Below are positions 8,135-18,367 of a DNA stretch of 64,000 nt, in pieces. The translations under genes were made by a program, and so were the position numbers. The stretch spans positions 525,763 to 589,762 of the forward strand of contig NZ_FNVQ01000003.1 of NCBI RefSeq assembly GCF_900108065.1. The letters run 5' to 3'. Origin of the DNA: Marinobacterium lutimaris (lineage in GTDB: Bacteria > Pseudomonadota > Gammaproteobacteria > Pseudomonadales > Balneatricaceae). Every line of letters starts with the position of its first letter. The first letter of the stretch is position 1. The notes under the pieces are model-generated. The model saw only the letters and a list, made by a program, of their open reading frames with translations. It had not been told where the DNA came from and made no database searches.

Positions 8135-9877
8135 ATGACGGCACTCTTTCGCGCCCTCTCCGCTTCTGCCCGTGCCCGGCACCAGCAGGAGAGGCGTCTC
8201 ATGGCAGAGATACTTGCCGACCCGCGCCTGCGTGAAGTGATCGACACCCGCTGCGCCCAATCCGGCGAACCTCGCCTGAACGTAGAGCGCCACGCCCATC
8301 AACAGCTTGAACAGATGGCCGCTCACTACCGCCATTCCGTGGTCAGAAGCCTGAACCCGCTGTTCAGCCTGGTGCTGAAGCGCCTCTACAGGCGCATGGA
8401 GATAAACGGCCTGGAGCGCCTGGAATCGCTGAACCGCGATTACCAGCTGATCTATCTACCGGCCCACCGCAGCCATATCGACTATATGCTGATCTCCTGG
8501 GCCCTGTTCCAAAAGGGCCTGCAACTGCCCCATATCGCCGCTGGCGACAATCTGAACCTGCCAATAGTCGGAGCCCTGCTCAAACGCGGCGGCGCCGTGT
8601 TTCTACGCCGAAGTTTCCTGGACGACCCTGTATACACCTGTCTTGTGCGACTTTACCTGGAACAGCTGCTGCGCAACGAGCATAGCTTCGAGGTGTTCAT
8701 CGAGGGGCAGCGCAGCCGCACAGGACGCCTGCTCACGCCGAAACTGGGGCTACTGAGCATGCTGCTGGAAAGCCAGCCGGCACGACGACTGGCGCTGTTA
8801 CCGGTTTCGATCAACTACGACCTCTGCATCGACAACCGCACCTATCAGCACGAGCTTTCCGGCCGCCCCAAACGCAAGGAAAGCCTCTGGGGCCTGATCA
8901 GCTCCGTAGGACTGGTATTCAAGCGCTGCGGCGGCGCGCACCTGAATATCGGCGAACCTGTCTTTGTCGATGGAACGCCTACCGAAGAACAAAACGGCGC
9001 CCTTCTGCAGACCGCAAGCCAGGTGATGCGCGCCATCAACAGGGCAACCATCGCCACCGAGGCGAGTAGAATCGCCAGCCTGCTTCCTGGCGCAGAAAAA
9101 GAGCTGAGACAAGCAGAGCTTGAACAGGGAATCGGCGCCCTTAACCCGCTGCTCCAGCAGTTGGGAACACGCCTGCCACAGCAGGACCGATCCGCTGCGG
9201 CGATGATCGACGCCATGGCACGGCGGCGACAACTCACTCTCTATGGCGGAAAAGTGCTGGTTTCAGAACAGCAGAGCGCAGAACTCAGCTACTACCGCAA
9301 CAATCTGGCCCATGCCCTGGTGATGCCGGGGCTGATGCTTTTGCTGGCCGCCAGGCTACCAAAACCCAGCGCAGCGACCATTACCCGCCTGATGCGGGCG
9401 CTCCAGCCCTACCTGGGCGCTGAGTTCAGCCTGGCGGTAGACCCTGAGGAACCGGCCCGGTTGAGAAAAACCCTGCTACAACTGGGCCTGCTGAGCGATC
9501 AGGGCACACAGTTGCATCCGTCCCCCTGCCTGCTGGCCAGGGCTCTGTTTCACTTGGCCGAAACAGCCCTGCTACGCCAGTATCTGCTGATACGCATCGT
9601 CTCCCAGCAACCACTGATCACGGAGCAGCAGTTGTGCGAAACCACCACTGCACTGGCCCGTCACCTGCAGGCCTGGTACGAGCATCCGCTGCCGGAATAT
9701 GCAGACCAGCGCCAGTTACGACCATTGATCGAGTGTCTGGAACAGCAGCAACTGCTCCACCGGGATAAGGAGTGTCTGAGCACAACACGCGACCTGGCGC
9801 CGATCCTGCGTATAGGCCGCAAGCTGCTGCCGGATGTGTTGCTTCAGGAGAGTGAACGCTGGCTGAGCCAGCACTAG
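8135..9877 (+). CDS. plsB: Short PlsB-like glycerol-3-phosphate acyltransferase
   Basis: A 580-residue protein, against about 800 for E. coli PlsB. The acyltransferase blocks are intact: HRSHIDYM (block I, catalytic His-Asp), GAVFLRR (block II), [18 protein letters not shown] (block III) and LLPVSINYD (block IV). The C-terminal [16 protein letters not shown] segment matches the PlsB C-terminal domain. What is missing is most of the N-terminal region of about 200 residues. It should acylate sn-glycerol-3-phosphate at position 1 in phospholipid synthesis. It could be the sole PlsB or a paralogue of a full-length enzyme elsewhere. It overlaps the convergent rsmJ stop by 4 bases. Confidence 0.82.
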   Translation: MTALFRALSASARARHQQERRLMAEILADPRLREVIDTRCAQSGEPRLNVERHAHQQLEQMAAHYRHSVVRSLNPLFSLVLKRLYRRMEINGLERLESLNRDYQLIYLPAHRSHIDYMLISWALFQKGLQLPHIAAGDNLNLPIVGALLKRGGAVFLRRSFLDDPVYTCLVRLYLEQLLRNEHSFEVFIEGQRSRTGRLLTPKLGLLSMLLESQPARRLALLPVSINYDLCIDNRTYQHELSGRPKRKESLWGLISSVGLVFKRCGGAHLNIGEPVFVDGTPTEEQNGALLQTASQVMRAINRATIATEASRIASLLPGAEKELRQAELEQGIGALNPLLQQLGTRLPQQDRSAAAMIDAMARRRQLTLYGGKVLVSEQQSAELSYYRNNLAHALVMPGLMLLLAARLPKPSAATITRLMRALQPYLGAEFSLAVDPEEPARLRKTLLQLGLLSDQGTQLHPSPCLLARALFHLAETALLRQYLLIRIVSQQPLITEQQLCETTTALARHLQAWYEHPLPEYADQRQLRPLIECLEQQQLLHRDKECLSTTRDLAPILRIGRKLLPDVLLQESERWLSQH

Positions 9878-10656
9878 TCCAGCTTTTTCAGCGCGTAGAT
9901 ATCGTAGCGGCCCGACTTGCCTTCGAGCTTGTAGGAGGGTTCCCTGCCACCGATAGAAGGCGCCTTGCGTGGACGTTTCACCACCACACGGCACTCGGCA
10001 ACCTCCAGCGCCACCGCCAGCAACTCCGCCTGATCGGCGTCCTCTCCCACCAAGTCGCGGAACGCCAGCATCTCTTTTTTAACCTGGGCTGACTTGTCAC
10101 TGTGCGGGAACATCGGATCCAGATGCACTACCTGGGGTCGCTCGGCCTCAGCCAGGGATGAGAGCCAGTCACGGGCATCGCCGCCATACAGACGCATCCG
10201 CGCGATAATATCCGCCACTTCAGAATCCGCCGCCCGCGCCAGACCATCTGCCAGCAGCGCATGCACCACCGGCGAGCGCTCCACCAGACTGACCTCACAG
10301 CCCAGAGTAGCCAGCACAAAACCATCACGCCCCAGCCCTGCGGTCACATCAGCAACCGTGGGGCGGATGCTGCCCTTGATACCGCAGGCCTTGGCGATCA
10401 TCTGCCCCTTGCCGCCGCCGAACTGGCGCCGGTGTGCCACCGCGCCGCTGACGAAATCCGCCAGCACTGGCCCTGGCCGTTTGCGCCCGGTCTGTTGCAG
10501 CACCAGCGCATCCTCGGTCAGCAACAGGTATTGGGCGACAGACGCCGACTCGAGATCGACCTCTTCGGCAAAGACAAGTCCGAGCTCTCGCGCCAGCTCG
10601 CAAGCCTCTTTGCTGCGCGCCGCGCAGCTTGTGCCGACAACGGGCAGCGCATTCAT
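9874..10656 (-). CDS. rsmJ: 16S rRNA (guanine(1516)-N(2))-methyltransferase
   Basis: 260 residues from ATG 10656 ([15 protein letters not shown]). An earlier in-frame start at 10689 would overlap uppP and was not used. It is a class I SAM-dependent methyltransferase: the SAM-binding glycine motif is [17 protein letters not shown], and the RsmJ hallmark [19 protein letters not shown] is present, followed by [10 protein letters not shown]. It methylates G1516 of 16S rRNA in the small subunit. It starts 1 base after the uppP stop and is the last gene of the minus-strand cluster that begins at mpl. Confidence 0.93.
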   Translation of the reverse strand: MNALPVVGTSCAARSKEACELARELGLVFAEEVDLESASVAQYLLLTEDALVLQQTGRKRPGPVLADFVSGAVAHRRQFGGGKGQMIAKACGIKGSIRPTVADVTAGLGRDGFVLATLGCEVSLVERSPVVHALLADGLARAADSEVADIIARMRLYGGDARDWLSSLAEAERPQVVHLDPMFPHSDKSAQVKKEMLAFRDLVGEDADQAELLAVALEVAECRVVVKRPRKAPSIGGREPSYKLEGKSGRYDIYALKKLD

Positions 10657-10657
10657 A

Positions 10658-11467
10658 TCAGCCGACAAACCAGACACCCAGAAGCACAAAACCCAGAATC
10701 AGGCGATAGATCACGAACGGCATCATGCCGATCCGGTCCAGCCATTTCAGAAACAGGTAGATACAGGCAAAGGCGCTCAACGCCGCCAGCACAGCGCCAC
10801 TACCGATCATCTCCCAGTGTGCCTCGGCATCACTCTGGATCAGCTCGAGTGTTTTCAGGCTGCCCGCGGCAACAATAACCGGGATCGACATAAGGAAAGA
10901 GAAACGCGCCGCGCTCTGGCGCTCAAAGCCGAGCATCAGCGCCGCGGTGATGGTGATACCCGAACGCGAGGTACCGGGGATCAACGCCACTGCCTGGGCC
11001 AGGCCGATAGTGAGCGCATCCTTCACCCCGAGAGTATCGGTCTTGCGCACCCTCTTGCCCTTCAGGTCCGCCCAGCCCAACAGCACACCGAAAATCAGCG
11101 TAGTGCCGGCGATTACCAGGATGGAACGCCCGTACTCATCCACCAGATCGCCGAACAGCCCGCCAAAGATCACCGCCGGAATAGTGGCCAGCACGACCAG
11201 CCAGCCCAGCTTGCCCTCGGCACTGCGACGACCGCCCAGCGCAGCGATGCTGGCCACACTGATCTGCAGCACCTCGCGGCGGAAGTAGTAGATCACCGCC
11301 ACCAGGGTCCCGACATGAACGCCCACATCGAACGCCAGCCCCTGATCCTGCCAGCCCAGCAGCTGAGACGGCAGAATCAGGTGGGCTGAACTGGAGATCG
11401 GCAGAAACTCGGTCAGGCCCTGGATCAGGGCGAGAATAACGGTATGAATCCAGTCAGCCAGTGTCAC
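10658..11467 (-). CDS. uppP: Undecaprenyl-diphosphatase UppP (BacA)
   Basis: A 269-residue integral membrane protein. Both family motifs are visible: [16 protein letters not shown] near residues 19-34 (the E-containing motif and the SSS run) and [10 protein letters not shown] near residues 170-180 (catalytic Ser/Arg). It dephosphorylates undecaprenyl diphosphate to recycle the lipid carrier for peptidoglycan and other envelope polymers. It overlaps tsaB by 4 bases and sits in a cluster with mpl, another wall-recycling gene. Confidence 0.95.
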   Translation of the reverse strand: MTLADWIHTVILALIQGLTEFLPISSSAHLILPSQLLGWQDQGLAFDVGVHVGTLVAVIYYFRREVLQISVASIAALGGRRSAEGKLGWLVVLATIPAVIFGGLFGDLVDEYGRSILVIAGTTLIFGVLLGWADLKGKRVRKTDTLGVKDALTIGLAQAVALIPGTSRSGITITAALMLGFERQSAARFSFLMSIPVIVAAGSLKTLELIQSDAEAHWEMIGSGAVLAALSAFACIYLFLKWLDRIGMMPFVIYRLILGFVLLGVWFVG

Positions 11468-12150
11468 TGTTGATCCTTCTTCTTCCAGCTGCCTTCACGC
11501 AGATAGACCGGCAGCGCATCTTCAGGCACCACGCCTTCACCGGCAGCCAGTTGCGCCTCGGCCAGCACCAGCATGGCGCGGGCATCGGGATAGCACTCCA
11601 GCTCGATCTCATTGACGCCCGCGGTCACCGCTTCGGGCATCTGTTCGCTGTAACGCCAGCCGCTGCCGACGCCGAGCCACTCAGCCACTTCCGGCAGTTC
11701 CAGATCCCTGGGCGAACGCACCGATTCATCGATCAACGCCCGGGGCAGATCAGCGCTGATATCAAACGCGCCCCAGTACACCTCGTCCATCCGGGCATCC
11801 AGCGCCGTCGCAACACGGCTCGCCTGTGGAAAACGCTCTTTCGCGGTGACCGCCATCGCCGCCAGGGTCGATACCGGCAGCAGCGGCAGATCCGCCCCCA
11901 GCGCCAGCCCCTGGGCCGCGCCAGTGGCGATACGGATACCGGCGAACGAGCCTGGGCCACGGCCAAAGGCGATCGCATCCAGGCTCGCCAGCTTGATGCC
12001 GGCTTCGGCCAGCAGCTCCTCTACCATCGGCAGCAGCAAGTGGGTATGACGCCGCGGCTCGATAACAAATTTGTGTTTTATCTCCCCGGCAAGACTCAGG
12101 GCCACGGAGCAGGCGTCGGTGGAAGTATCCAGGGCAAGTATTCGGGACAT
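11464..12150 (-). CDS. tsaB: tRNA threonylcarbamoyladenosine biosynthesis protein TsaB
   Basis: 228 residues. The N-terminus ILALDTSTDACSVAL and the block FGRGPGSFAGIRIATGAAQGLA are the hallmarks of TsaB, the ASKHA-fold partner of TsaD and TsaE in making the t6A37 modification of ANN-decoding tRNAs. Length is normal. The start at ATG 12150 follows a 15-bp repeat block that separates it from ubiX. The 4-base overlap with uppP suggests translational coupling. Confidence 0.95.
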   Translation of the reverse strand: MSRILALDTSTDACSVALSLAGEIKHKFVIEPRRHTHLLLPMVEELLAEAGIKLASLDAIAFGRGPGSFAGIRIATGAAQGLALGADLPLLPVSTLAAMAVTAKERFPQASRVATALDARMDEVYWGAFDISADLPRALIDESVRSPRDLELPEVAEWLGVGSGWRYSEQMPEAVTAGVNEIELECYPDARAMLVLAEAQLAAGEGVVPEDALPVYLREGSWKKKDQQ

Positions 12151-12200
12151 CGGATTTCCGTCAGCTAACAGGCTGCGCCAGCTTACGCGGCGCGGCTTTA

Positions 12201-12290
12201 GGTTTTATTAACTCAGGTTTCAGTAGCTCAGGTTTCAGCAACTTGGGTTTCAGTAACTTGGGTTTTATTAACTTGGGTTTGCGAAATTCA
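12201..12290. repeat. Tandem repeat, period 15 bp, about six units
   Basis: Five well-kept 15-bp units begin at 12201, 12216, 12231, 12246 and 12261 (consensus GGTTTCAGTAACTTG with TTATT variants). A sixth, decayed unit starts at 12276. The block fills the gap between the ubiX stop (12295) and the tsaB start (12150) and is much richer in A and T than its surroundings. On the minus strand one frame stays open through all units and reads as a KPKLL-type pentapeptide repeat ending at TGA 12161-12163. Confidence 0.9.
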
Positions 12291-12294
12291 GAGG

Positions 12295-12918
12295 TTACAG
12301 CAGATTTTCTCCCCAGCGCGGCAACAGCGACTGCTCCAGGCCCAGCTGGGAAAGTATGCGGGCAACAATGAAATCCACCATCTCCTCAACACTGGCCGGA
12401 CGCTGGTAAAAACCGGGACTGGCCGGTATCACCACCGCGCCCATACGGGTCAGCTTGAGCATATGCTCCAGGTGGATCTCGGAGTACGGCGCCTCTCGCG
12501 GTACCAGTATCAACTGGCGCCGCTCTTTGAGCACCACATCGGCAGCACGTTCAATCAGATTATTGCTGGCACCACAGGCGATCGCCGACAGCGAGCCGGT
12601 ACTGCAGGGACAGACCACCATAGAGGTGGGCGCCCCCGAGCCGGACGCCACCGGCGCCATCCACTGCTCACGACCATAGACTTTCAGTTGCCCTTCACGC
12701 GCTCCATATAGCTCGCTGAGATAGGCCTCCTGCTGGTCCGGCTGGCCCGGCAGTTTGATATCGGTTTCGGTAGCGATCACCACCTGCGCGGCCCGAGAGA
12801 CCAGCAACAGCACCTGCACATCCGCAGACAGCATGCACTGCAGCAGCCTCAGACCATACTGGACTCCGGATGCGCCGGTGATCGCCAACGTTACCCGGCG
12901 CGAGAACTCAACACTCAT
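12295..12918 (-). CDS. ubiX: Flavin prenyltransferase UbiX
   Basis: A 207-residue flavoprotein. It has the UbiX/Pad1 motif [17 protein letters not shown] at the start, the [19 protein letters not shown] segment and the [22 protein letters not shown] block. It makes prenylated FMN, the cofactor of the UbiD decarboxylase in ubiquinone synthesis. Its start overlaps the mpl stop by one base. The C-terminus ends in RWGENLL, a normal position for the family, so the repeat just downstream is not needed for a complete enzyme. Confidence 0.95.
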   Translation of the reverse strand: MSVEFSRRVTLAITGASGVQYGLRLLQCMLSADVQVLLLVSRAAQVVIATETDIKLPGQPDQQEAYLSELYGAREGQLKVYGREQWMAPVASGSGAPTSMVVCPCSTGSLSAIACGASNNLIERAADVVLKERRQLILVPREAPYSEIHLEHMLKLTRMGAVVIPASPGFYQRPASVEEMVDFIVARILSQLGLEQSLLPRWGENLL

Positions 12919-14309
12919 TACGCGCTCCTCTGCTGCAGCCTTGCCAGCAGCTTGCCATGGATACCGCCAAAGCCACCGTTACTCATCACTACGAGGTGAG
13001 TGCCGGGCTTGGCATCCAGCGCCAGCTGTTCCACCAGCGCATCGATATCGCGATGCAGGCTGGCTGGGTTGCTGCTGGCGTCGATCACACTGTCCAGCGA
13101 CCAGTCCATACCTTCAGGCTGATACCAGTAGACGCTATCGGCCAGCGCGGCGGAGGCGGCCAGGGCCTGCTTGTGGGCGCCGAGACGCATGGTATTGGAG
13201 CGCGGTTCGATCACCGCCAATAAGGGTGCATCACCGACCTTGGCGCGAATACCGGCCAGGGTGGTTTCGATGGCCGTAGGATGGTGGGCAAAATCGTCGT
13301 AGACCTTCACACCATCCGCTTCACCCAGCAGCTCCATGCGGCGCTTGACGCCACCAAAGTTGCTCAGCGCCTCGGCGGCGATAGCGGGAGTCACGCCCAC
13401 ATGACGCGCGGCCAGCAGTGCGTGTAAGCCGTTACTTACGTTATGCGCACCGGTCAGCGACCAGTTGACCTCAGCCACCTTTTCGCCGTTCTGCAGGATC
13501 GCAAAGCGACCGCCATCCGCGCTCAGCGGCTGCGCACGCCAGCCTGCCACATCACCCGTAGCCAGATTACCTGTGGCCTGATCACCTGTGGCCAACGTTT
13601 CGCTCCAGCAGCCCATATCGATCACCTCGGCCAGCGCTTCGCTATCGGCCGGATAGATCACCTGGCCACCTCCTGGAACCACGCGGATCAGATGGTGAAA
13701 CTGGCGCTGAATCGCCGCCAGGTCCGGGAAGATATCGGCGTGATCAAACTCCAGGTTGTTCATGATCAGCGTACGCGGGCCGTAGTGAACAAACTTGGAG
13801 CGCTTATCAAAGAACGCGGTGTCGTATTCGTCCGCCTCGATCACGAAAAACGGCGTATCGCCTAAACGAGCGGAGCGGTCAAAATTGTGCGGCACACCGC
13901 CGATCAGGAAACCCGGCGCCATCTTCGCCTGCTCAAGAATCCACGCCAGCATCGTCGCCGTGCTGGTCTTGCCGTGTGTGCCCGACACCGCCAGCACCCA
14001 GCGCTCTTTCAGCACATGGTCATGCAGCCACTGCGGCCCGGAGGTGTAGTTAATGCCACGTTCCAGCACCGCTTCGACGCAGGGGTTACCACGTGTCATC
14101 GCATTACCGATCACCACGCAATCCGGCACAGGGTCCAGCTGCACCGGATCGTAACCTTCGATCAGCTCGATCCCCTGCTGCGCCAATTGAGTACTCATCG
14201 GCGGATAAACATTGGCGTCAGAGCCGGTCACACGATGGCCCAGCTCCCGTGCCAGCAGCGCCAGCGACCCCATAAAAGTGCCGCAGATACCGAGGATATG
14301 AATATGCAC
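12918..14309 (-). CDS. mpl: UDP-N-acetylmuramate:L-alanyl-gamma-D-glutamyl-meso-diaminopimelate ligase
   Basis: 463 residues. [20 protein letters not shown] is the Mur-ligase N-terminal Rossmann motif. [13 protein letters not shown] is the ATP-binding P-loop and [14 protein letters not shown] the Mur C-terminal motif. Mpl reattaches the recycled tripeptide to UDP-MurNAc in the cytoplasm. A small internal oddity: three 15-base units at 13551-13595 encode [15 protein letters not shown], a repeat insertion in the central domain just after a poorly conserved stretch. It is the first gene of mpl-ubiX-tsaB-uppP-rsmJ and is divergent from fbp. Confidence 0.94.
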   Translation of the reverse strand: MHIHILGICGTFMGSLALLARELGHRVTGSDANVYPPMSTQLAQQGIELIEGYDPVQLDPVPDCVVIGNAMTRGNPCVEAVLERGINYTSGPQWLHDHVLKERWVLAVSGTHGKTSTATMLAWILEQAKMAPGFLIGGVPHNFDRSARLGDTPFFVIEADEYDTAFFDKRSKFVHYGPRTLIMNNLEFDHADIFPDLAAIQRQFHHLIRVVPGGGQVIYPADSEALAEVIDMGCWSETLATGDQATGNLATGDVAGWRAQPLSADGGRFAILQNGEKVAEVNWSLTGAHNVSNGLHALLAARHVGVTPAIAAEALSNFGGVKRRMELLGEADGVKVYDDFAHHPTAIETTLAGIRAKVGDAPLLAVIEPRSNTMRLGAHKQALAASAALADSVYWYQPEGMDWSLDSVIDASSNPASLHRDIDALVEQLALDAKPGTHLVVMSNGGFGGIHGKLLARLQQRSA

Positions 14310-14419
14310 GTCGGTCCCCCTGAAAAATTAGCCCGTAATAATAGCGTTTTTGCCGCCGGGCTGTTACTCCCATCCCGCGGAAAGCCGCATAACGCCATGC
14401 AATGCCGCCAGGGATCGCG

Positions 14420-14425
14420 TATAAT
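14420..14425 (+). promoter_or_regulatory. Candidate -10 element for fbp
   Basis: A perfect TATAAT lies 44 bases before the fbp ATG, in the mpl/fbp divergent gap. No convincing -35 is seen at 16-18 bases upstream. Placement is plausible but unproven. Confidence 0.4.
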
Positions 14426-14468
14426 TTTCCGCATTCTTGACACGGAACACACAAGGTCCACGAATCCG

Positions 14469-15458
14469 ATGCAGCTGCTCAGCGCTTACCTTAAAAACCA
14501 CGACACCGATAACGAACTGGTCGAACTGATCGACATCCTGATGGTCGCCTGCAAAGAGATCGCTCTGCAGTTGCGCGAAGGCGCACTGGCAGGCATCCAC
14601 GGCACCACCAGCGACACCAACGTCCAGGGCGAAACCCAGAAGAAACTGGATGTCATCTCCAACGATATCCTCAAGGAAGTTCTGCTGGATAACCGTCTGG
14701 TGCGTGGCGTGGCCTCCGAAGAGGAAGACGAACCCGTATTCGGCAATCCCGAAGGCCGCTTCCTGGTGACCTTCGACCCGCTGGACGGTTCCTCCAACAT
14801 CGACGTCAACGTCTCGGTCGGCACCATTTTCTCAATCCTGGAAGTACCCGAAACCGGCACGCCGGACAGCGTTGACCTGTTCCTGCAGCCGGGCCGCAAA
14901 CAGGTTGCCGCCGGTTACGTACTTTACGGCCCGTCCGCGGTACTGGCTCTGACCACCGGCCATGGCGTTAACATGTTCACCCTGGCGCACACCGGAGACT
15001 TCCTGCTGACCCGCGAACAGGTGAGCGTGCCCGAGACCACCAAAGAGTTCGCCATCAACATGTCGAACCAGCGTCACTGGGAACCGGCCATGCGCAACTA
15101 CGTAGACGACCTGCTCGCCGGCGCCGAAGGCCCGCGCGGCAAGAACTACAACATGCGCTGGATCGCCTCCATGGTGGCCGAAGTGCACCGCGTACTGACC
15201 CGCGGCGGCATCTTCACCTACCCCTGGGACTCCCGCGATCCAAAAAAACCGGGCAAGCTGCGCCTGATGTACGAAGGCAACCCCATGAGCATGCTGATCG
15301 AACAGGCTGGCGGCCGCTCCACCACCTGTTACCAGAACATCATGGATATCCAGCCGGCACATATCCACCAGCGCGTGGCCGTTGCCCTGGGTTCCCGGGA
15401 AGAGGTGGAAACTGCACTGCAGTACCACCAGGACACCCCCAGCGTTATTCAGCAGTAA
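14469..15458 (+). CDS. fbp: Class 1 fructose-1,6-bisphosphatase
   Basis: 329 residues from ATG 14469 ([20 protein letters not shown]). The frame is open far upstream, but that part is antisense to mpl. Class I motifs: [26 protein letters not shown] (metal-ligand acidic residues) and [22 protein letters not shown]. The [22 protein letters not shown] block binds the sugar phosphate. It hydrolyses fructose-1,6-bisphosphate in gluconeogenesis. A 10-bp inverted repeat follows the stop, before ppa. Confidence 0.95.
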   Translation: MQLLSAYLKNHDTDNELVELIDILMVACKEIALQLREGALAGIHGTTSDTNVQGETQKKLDVISNDILKEVLLDNRLVRGVASEEEDEPVFGNPEGRFLVTFDPLDGSSNIDVNVSVGTIFSILEVPETGTPDSVDLFLQPGRKQVAAGYVLYGPSAVLALTTGHGVNMFTLAHTGDFLLTREQVSVPETTKEFAINMSNQRHWEPAMRNYVDDLLAGAEGPRGKNYNMRWIASMVAEVHRVLTRGGIFTYPWDSRDPKKPGKLRLMYEGNPMSMLIEQAGGRSTTCYQNIMDIQPAHIHQRVAVALGSREEVETALQYHQDTPSVIQQ

Positions 15459-15470
15459 GTAGTATTCATC

Positions 15471-15504
15471 CCTGAGCGGCAGGACGCTTATAATGCCGCT
15501 CAGG
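15471..15504. promoter_or_regulatory. 10-bp inverted repeat enclosing a TATAAT box upstream of ppa
   Basis: CCTGAGCGGC (15471-15480) pairs perfectly with GCCGCTCAGG (15495-15504). The 14-base interior contains TATAAT at 15489-15494, about 50 bases before the ppa start. It may be the ppa -10 framed by an operator, or a hairpin after fbp; there is no T-tract for a standard terminator. Confidence 0.45.
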
Positions 15505-15545
15505 TATCAGATCCGACCCTTAACACGACTAACAGGAAGAGACGC

Positions 15546-16079
15546 ATGAGCTTTGCGAAAGTGCCTGCCGGTAAAGAACTGCCGGACGACCTCTATGTGA
15601 TCATCGAAATCCCCGCCGAAAGCTCTCCGGTCAAGTACGAGATCGACAAGGATGCGGACGCGATCTTCGTTGACCGTTTCATGGCGGCACCGATGTTCTA
15701 CCCGGCCAACTACGGCTACGTGAACAACACCCTGGCAGACGACGGCGACCCGCTGGACGTGCTGGTTCTGACTCCGCACCCGGTAATGACCGGCTCTGTG
15801 ATCCGCTGCCGCCCGGTCGGCATTCTGAACATGACCGACGAAGCTGGCGAAGACGCCAAGCTGGTTGCGGTTCCGCATCAGAAACTGAGCCAGGCCTACA
15901 ACGACATCAACGATGTCGACGATCTGCCGCAGCTGCTGAAAGACCAGATTTCTCACTTCTTCGAAAACTACAAGAAGCTGGAGAAAGGCAAGTGGGTCAA
16001 GGTTGAAGGCTGGTCCGACGCCGAAGCCGCCCGCGAAGCAGTTCGCAAATCCGTCGCAGCTTACGAAGCACAGAAGTAA
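15546..16079 (+). CDS. ppa: Inorganic pyrophosphatase (family I)
   Basis: 177 residues, the usual size. Catalytic and metal-binding motifs are intact: [15 protein letters not shown], the YPANYGYV segment and [11 protein letters not shown] (the family I signature with three Asp). It hydrolyses pyrophosphate in the cytoplasm, driving biosynthetic reactions. GGAAGA lies before ATG 15546. It is monocistronic, bounded by a strong terminator at 16123-16160. Confidence 0.96.
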   Translation: MSFAKVPAGKELPDDLYVIIEIPAESSPVKYEIDKDADAIFVDRFMAAPMFYPANYGYVNNTLADDGDPLDVLVLTPHPVMTGSVIRCRPVGILNMTDEAGEDAKLVAVPHQKLSQAYNDINDVDDLPQLLKDQISHFFENYKKLEKGKWVKVEGWSDAEAAREAVRKSVAAYEAQK

Positions 16080-16122
16080 GCAGCGACCCAGCTCTACTGA
16101 GTTCAACAAAAGCCAGAGCACT

Positions 16123-16160
16123 AAAAAAGCCCGCAGCCGGAAACGACTGCGGGCTTTTTT
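16123..16160 (+). terminator. Rho-independent terminator after ppa
   Basis: A-tract plus GCCCGCAG (to 16136) pairs with CTGCGGGC plus a T6 run (16147-16160), with a 10-base loop. A strong, symmetric hairpin. The A-tract on the other side means it can also terminate minus-strand transcription. Confidence 0.92.
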
Positions 16161-16211
16161 CATGCGCAGTGGAAAGAGGCGGCCCTGAGGTAATCAGGCC
16201 GCCCATCACCT

Positions 16212-17516
16212 TCAGCGGGTGTGTTCGATAATATCCTCGACCACCTCTTCCTCTTCGTGCAGATCGCCAGGCAGCGGATCGGCACCAGGCAGCACCAGGT
16301 TAAGGATGATGGCAACAATACCGCAGAGGCTGACACCCTGCAGGTTCAGGTCACCATTACCGAGGGCCATGCCACCGATACCGAACACCAGCACCGTGGC
16401 GACAATCACCAGGTTACGCTGCTTACCCAGATCCACATGCGCCTTGATCAGGGTGTTCAGACCCACCGATGCGATGGAGCCAAACAGCAGGATCATGATC
16501 CCGCCCATCACCGGCACCGGGATGGTCTGCAGCAGCGCCCCGAACTTGGCGACAAACGCCAGCATGATCGCAAAGCCCGCGGCCCAGAGCATCACCACCG
16601 GGTTGAATGAGCGGGTCAGCATCACCGCACCGGTCACTTCCGAGTAGGTGGTATTGGGCGGACCGCCGAAGATCGCCGCGGCGCTGGTGGCCAGGCCGTC
16701 GCCGAACAGCGTGCGCTGCAGGCCCGGCTTGCGGATATAGTCCTTACCGGTGACATTGCCGATGGCGATGATATCGCCCACGTGTTCAATCGCCGGGGCG
16801 ATCGCCACCGGAATCATGAACAGCAGCGCCTGCCAGTTGAACTCCGGCAACACAAACGCCGGCACAGAAACTACCGGGGTTGCGTTGATAACGCTCCAGT
16901 CCACCATTCCCATGGCCCAGGCGGCAAGATAACCAACAAAGACACCGGAGAGGATCGGCAGCAGGCGAAAGATGCCATGAGCAAACACCGACACCAGCAG
17001 CGTGGTCAGCAGTGCAATCATAGAGACGATGATGGAATCTACGTAGGGGAAGAGCTCTATCGAACCGTCACCGGTTTTGCCCATCGCCATGTTCACCGCC
17101 ATGGGTGCAAGCCCCAGACCGATAATCATAATCACAGGGCCTGTCACCACCGGCGGCATTATACGGTGGATAATGCCGGCACCCTTGAGCTTCACCAGCA
17201 GCGCCAGCAGCATGTAGACCACACCGGCGCCCATCAACGCGCCCATGGTGGCGGGCACACCCCAGGTATCGATGGAGTATTTGATCGGCGCGATAAACAC
17301 AAACGATGACGCCAGGAAGATAGGTACGCTAAGGCCAGTCACCAGGTGGAACAGCAGCGTGCCCACACCCGCCGTGAACAGCGCCACGTTCGGGTCCAGA
17401 CCGGTCAGCAGCGGCATCAGCACCAGGGCACCGAAGGCCACGAACAGCATCTGCGCACCGGCGAGAATCATCTTCCAGTTAAAGTTACCCAGGGACTGGG
17501 TATTGGACTCAACCAT
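16212..17516 (-). CDS. uraA: Uracil-xanthine permease family nucleobase symporter (UraA-like)
   Basis: A 434-residue inner-membrane protein with about 14 helices, of the NCS2/NAT family. It has GAQMLFVAFGALVLMPLLTGLDP near the N-terminus and the conserved central FGGPPNTTYSEVTGAV segment. It takes up uracil with protons. It lies 11 bases after upp on the same strand, the standard upp-uraA salvage operon, which supports uracil as substrate. The C-terminus is acidic (HEEEEVVEDIIEH). Confidence 0.92.
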   Translation of the reverse strand: MVESNTQSLGNFNWKMILAGAQMLFVAFGALVLMPLLTGLDPNVALFTAGVGTLLFHLVTGLSVPIFLASSFVFIAPIKYSIDTWGVPATMGALMGAGVVYMLLALLVKLKGAGIIHRIMPPVVTGPVIMIIGLGLAPMAVNMAMGKTGDGSIELFPYVDSIIVSMIALLTTLLVSVFAHGIFRLLPILSGVFVGYLAAWAMGMVDWSVINATPVVSVPAFVLPEFNWQALLFMIPVAIAPAIEHVGDIIAIGNVTGKDYIRKPGLQRTLFGDGLATSAAAIFGGPPNTTYSEVTGAVMLTRSFNPVVMLWAAGFAIMLAFVAKFGALLQTIPVPVMGGIMILLFGSIASVGLNTLIKAHVDLGKQRNLVIVATVLVFGIGGMALGNGDLNLQGVSLCGIVAIILNLVLPGADPLPGDLHEEEEVVEDIIEHTR

Positions 17517-17527
17517 GACTGCGCGCC

Positions 17528-18154
17528 TCAGCGGGTTCCGAAGATCTTGTCACCGGCATCACCGAGACCCGGAATGATGTATCCCTGCTCGTTGAGGTGT
17601 GAGTCGATGCTCGCGGCGTAGATCTCCACATCCGGATGCGCATCCTGCACTTTTTTGATCCCTTCCGGGGCAGCCACAAGCACCAGTGCACGGATACTGG
17701 TGCAACCGGCTTCTTTAAGCATATCGATAGTAGCGATCATCGAGCCGCCGGTCGCGAGCATCGGATCCACGATCAGCGACATGCGTGAATCGATATCGCT
17801 GGCCAGCTTTTCAAAGTAGGGTACCGGCTCCAGGGTTTCCTCATCTCGATACAGGCCGACCACGGAGATCTTTGCACTCGGCACCGCCTCCAGCACGCCA
17901 TCAAGCATACCGATACCGGCACGAAGAATAGGCACCACGGTGAATTTCTTGCCCTTGATCCGCTCTGCCTGGATCGGGCCACACCAGCCCTCAACTTCAT
18001 ACTCTTCCAGCTCCAGGTCTTTGGTCGCCTCGTAGGTCAGCAGACAGCCGACCTCAGCAGCCAATTGTCTGAAACTGCGAGTACTTTTATTGACCGAACG
18101 CATCAGTCCCAGTTTGTGCCGCACCAACGGATGACGAATCTCATGTACGCTCAT
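17528..18154 (-). CDS. upp: Uracil phosphoribosyltransferase
   Basis: 208 residues, the exact family length. [21 protein letters not shown] and the PRPP-binding loop [22 protein letters not shown] are diagnostic. It converts uracil and PRPP to UMP in pyrimidine salvage. It is first in the upp-uraA operon and divergent from hpt across a 213-base gap that should hold both promoters. Confidence 0.97.
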   Translation of the reverse strand: MSVHEIRHPLVRHKLGLMRSVNKSTRSFRQLAAEVGCLLTYEATKDLELEEYEVEGWCGPIQAERIKGKKFTVVPILRAGIGMLDGVLEAVPSAKISVVGLYRDEETLEPVPYFEKLASDIDSRMSLIVDPMLATGGSMIATIDMLKEAGCTSIRALVLVAAPEGIKKVQDAHPDVEIYAASIDSHLNEQGYIIPGLGDAGDKIFGTR

Positions 18155-18367
18155 GGCTTAACCCCTTCTCAACCTTTCTCAACCGTTATCAACAACGATG
18201 ACATCCCTAACACGCAAGAATCTGACCACCATATCAAATTACGCCGCAAGACTAACCAAAGCGCCCGCAGCTGTCACCCGCAACGATTGCCGTCAGCGGC
18301 TTGCCCTTGTCGGGAAAGCGCTTTATGGTTCGCGGTTATCATTCGACAAACAGCGCAGGATAACGCC

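Noticed and set aside
10094..11389. 431-codon plus-strand open frame across rsmJ and uppP
   Set aside because: It crosses two certain genes on the other strand and its composition is typical of antisense reading of a GC-rich gene.
12201..12290. CRISPR-like array
   Set aside because: Units are contiguous 15-mers with no spacers, and no cas genes are present in the window. It is a simple tandem repeat.
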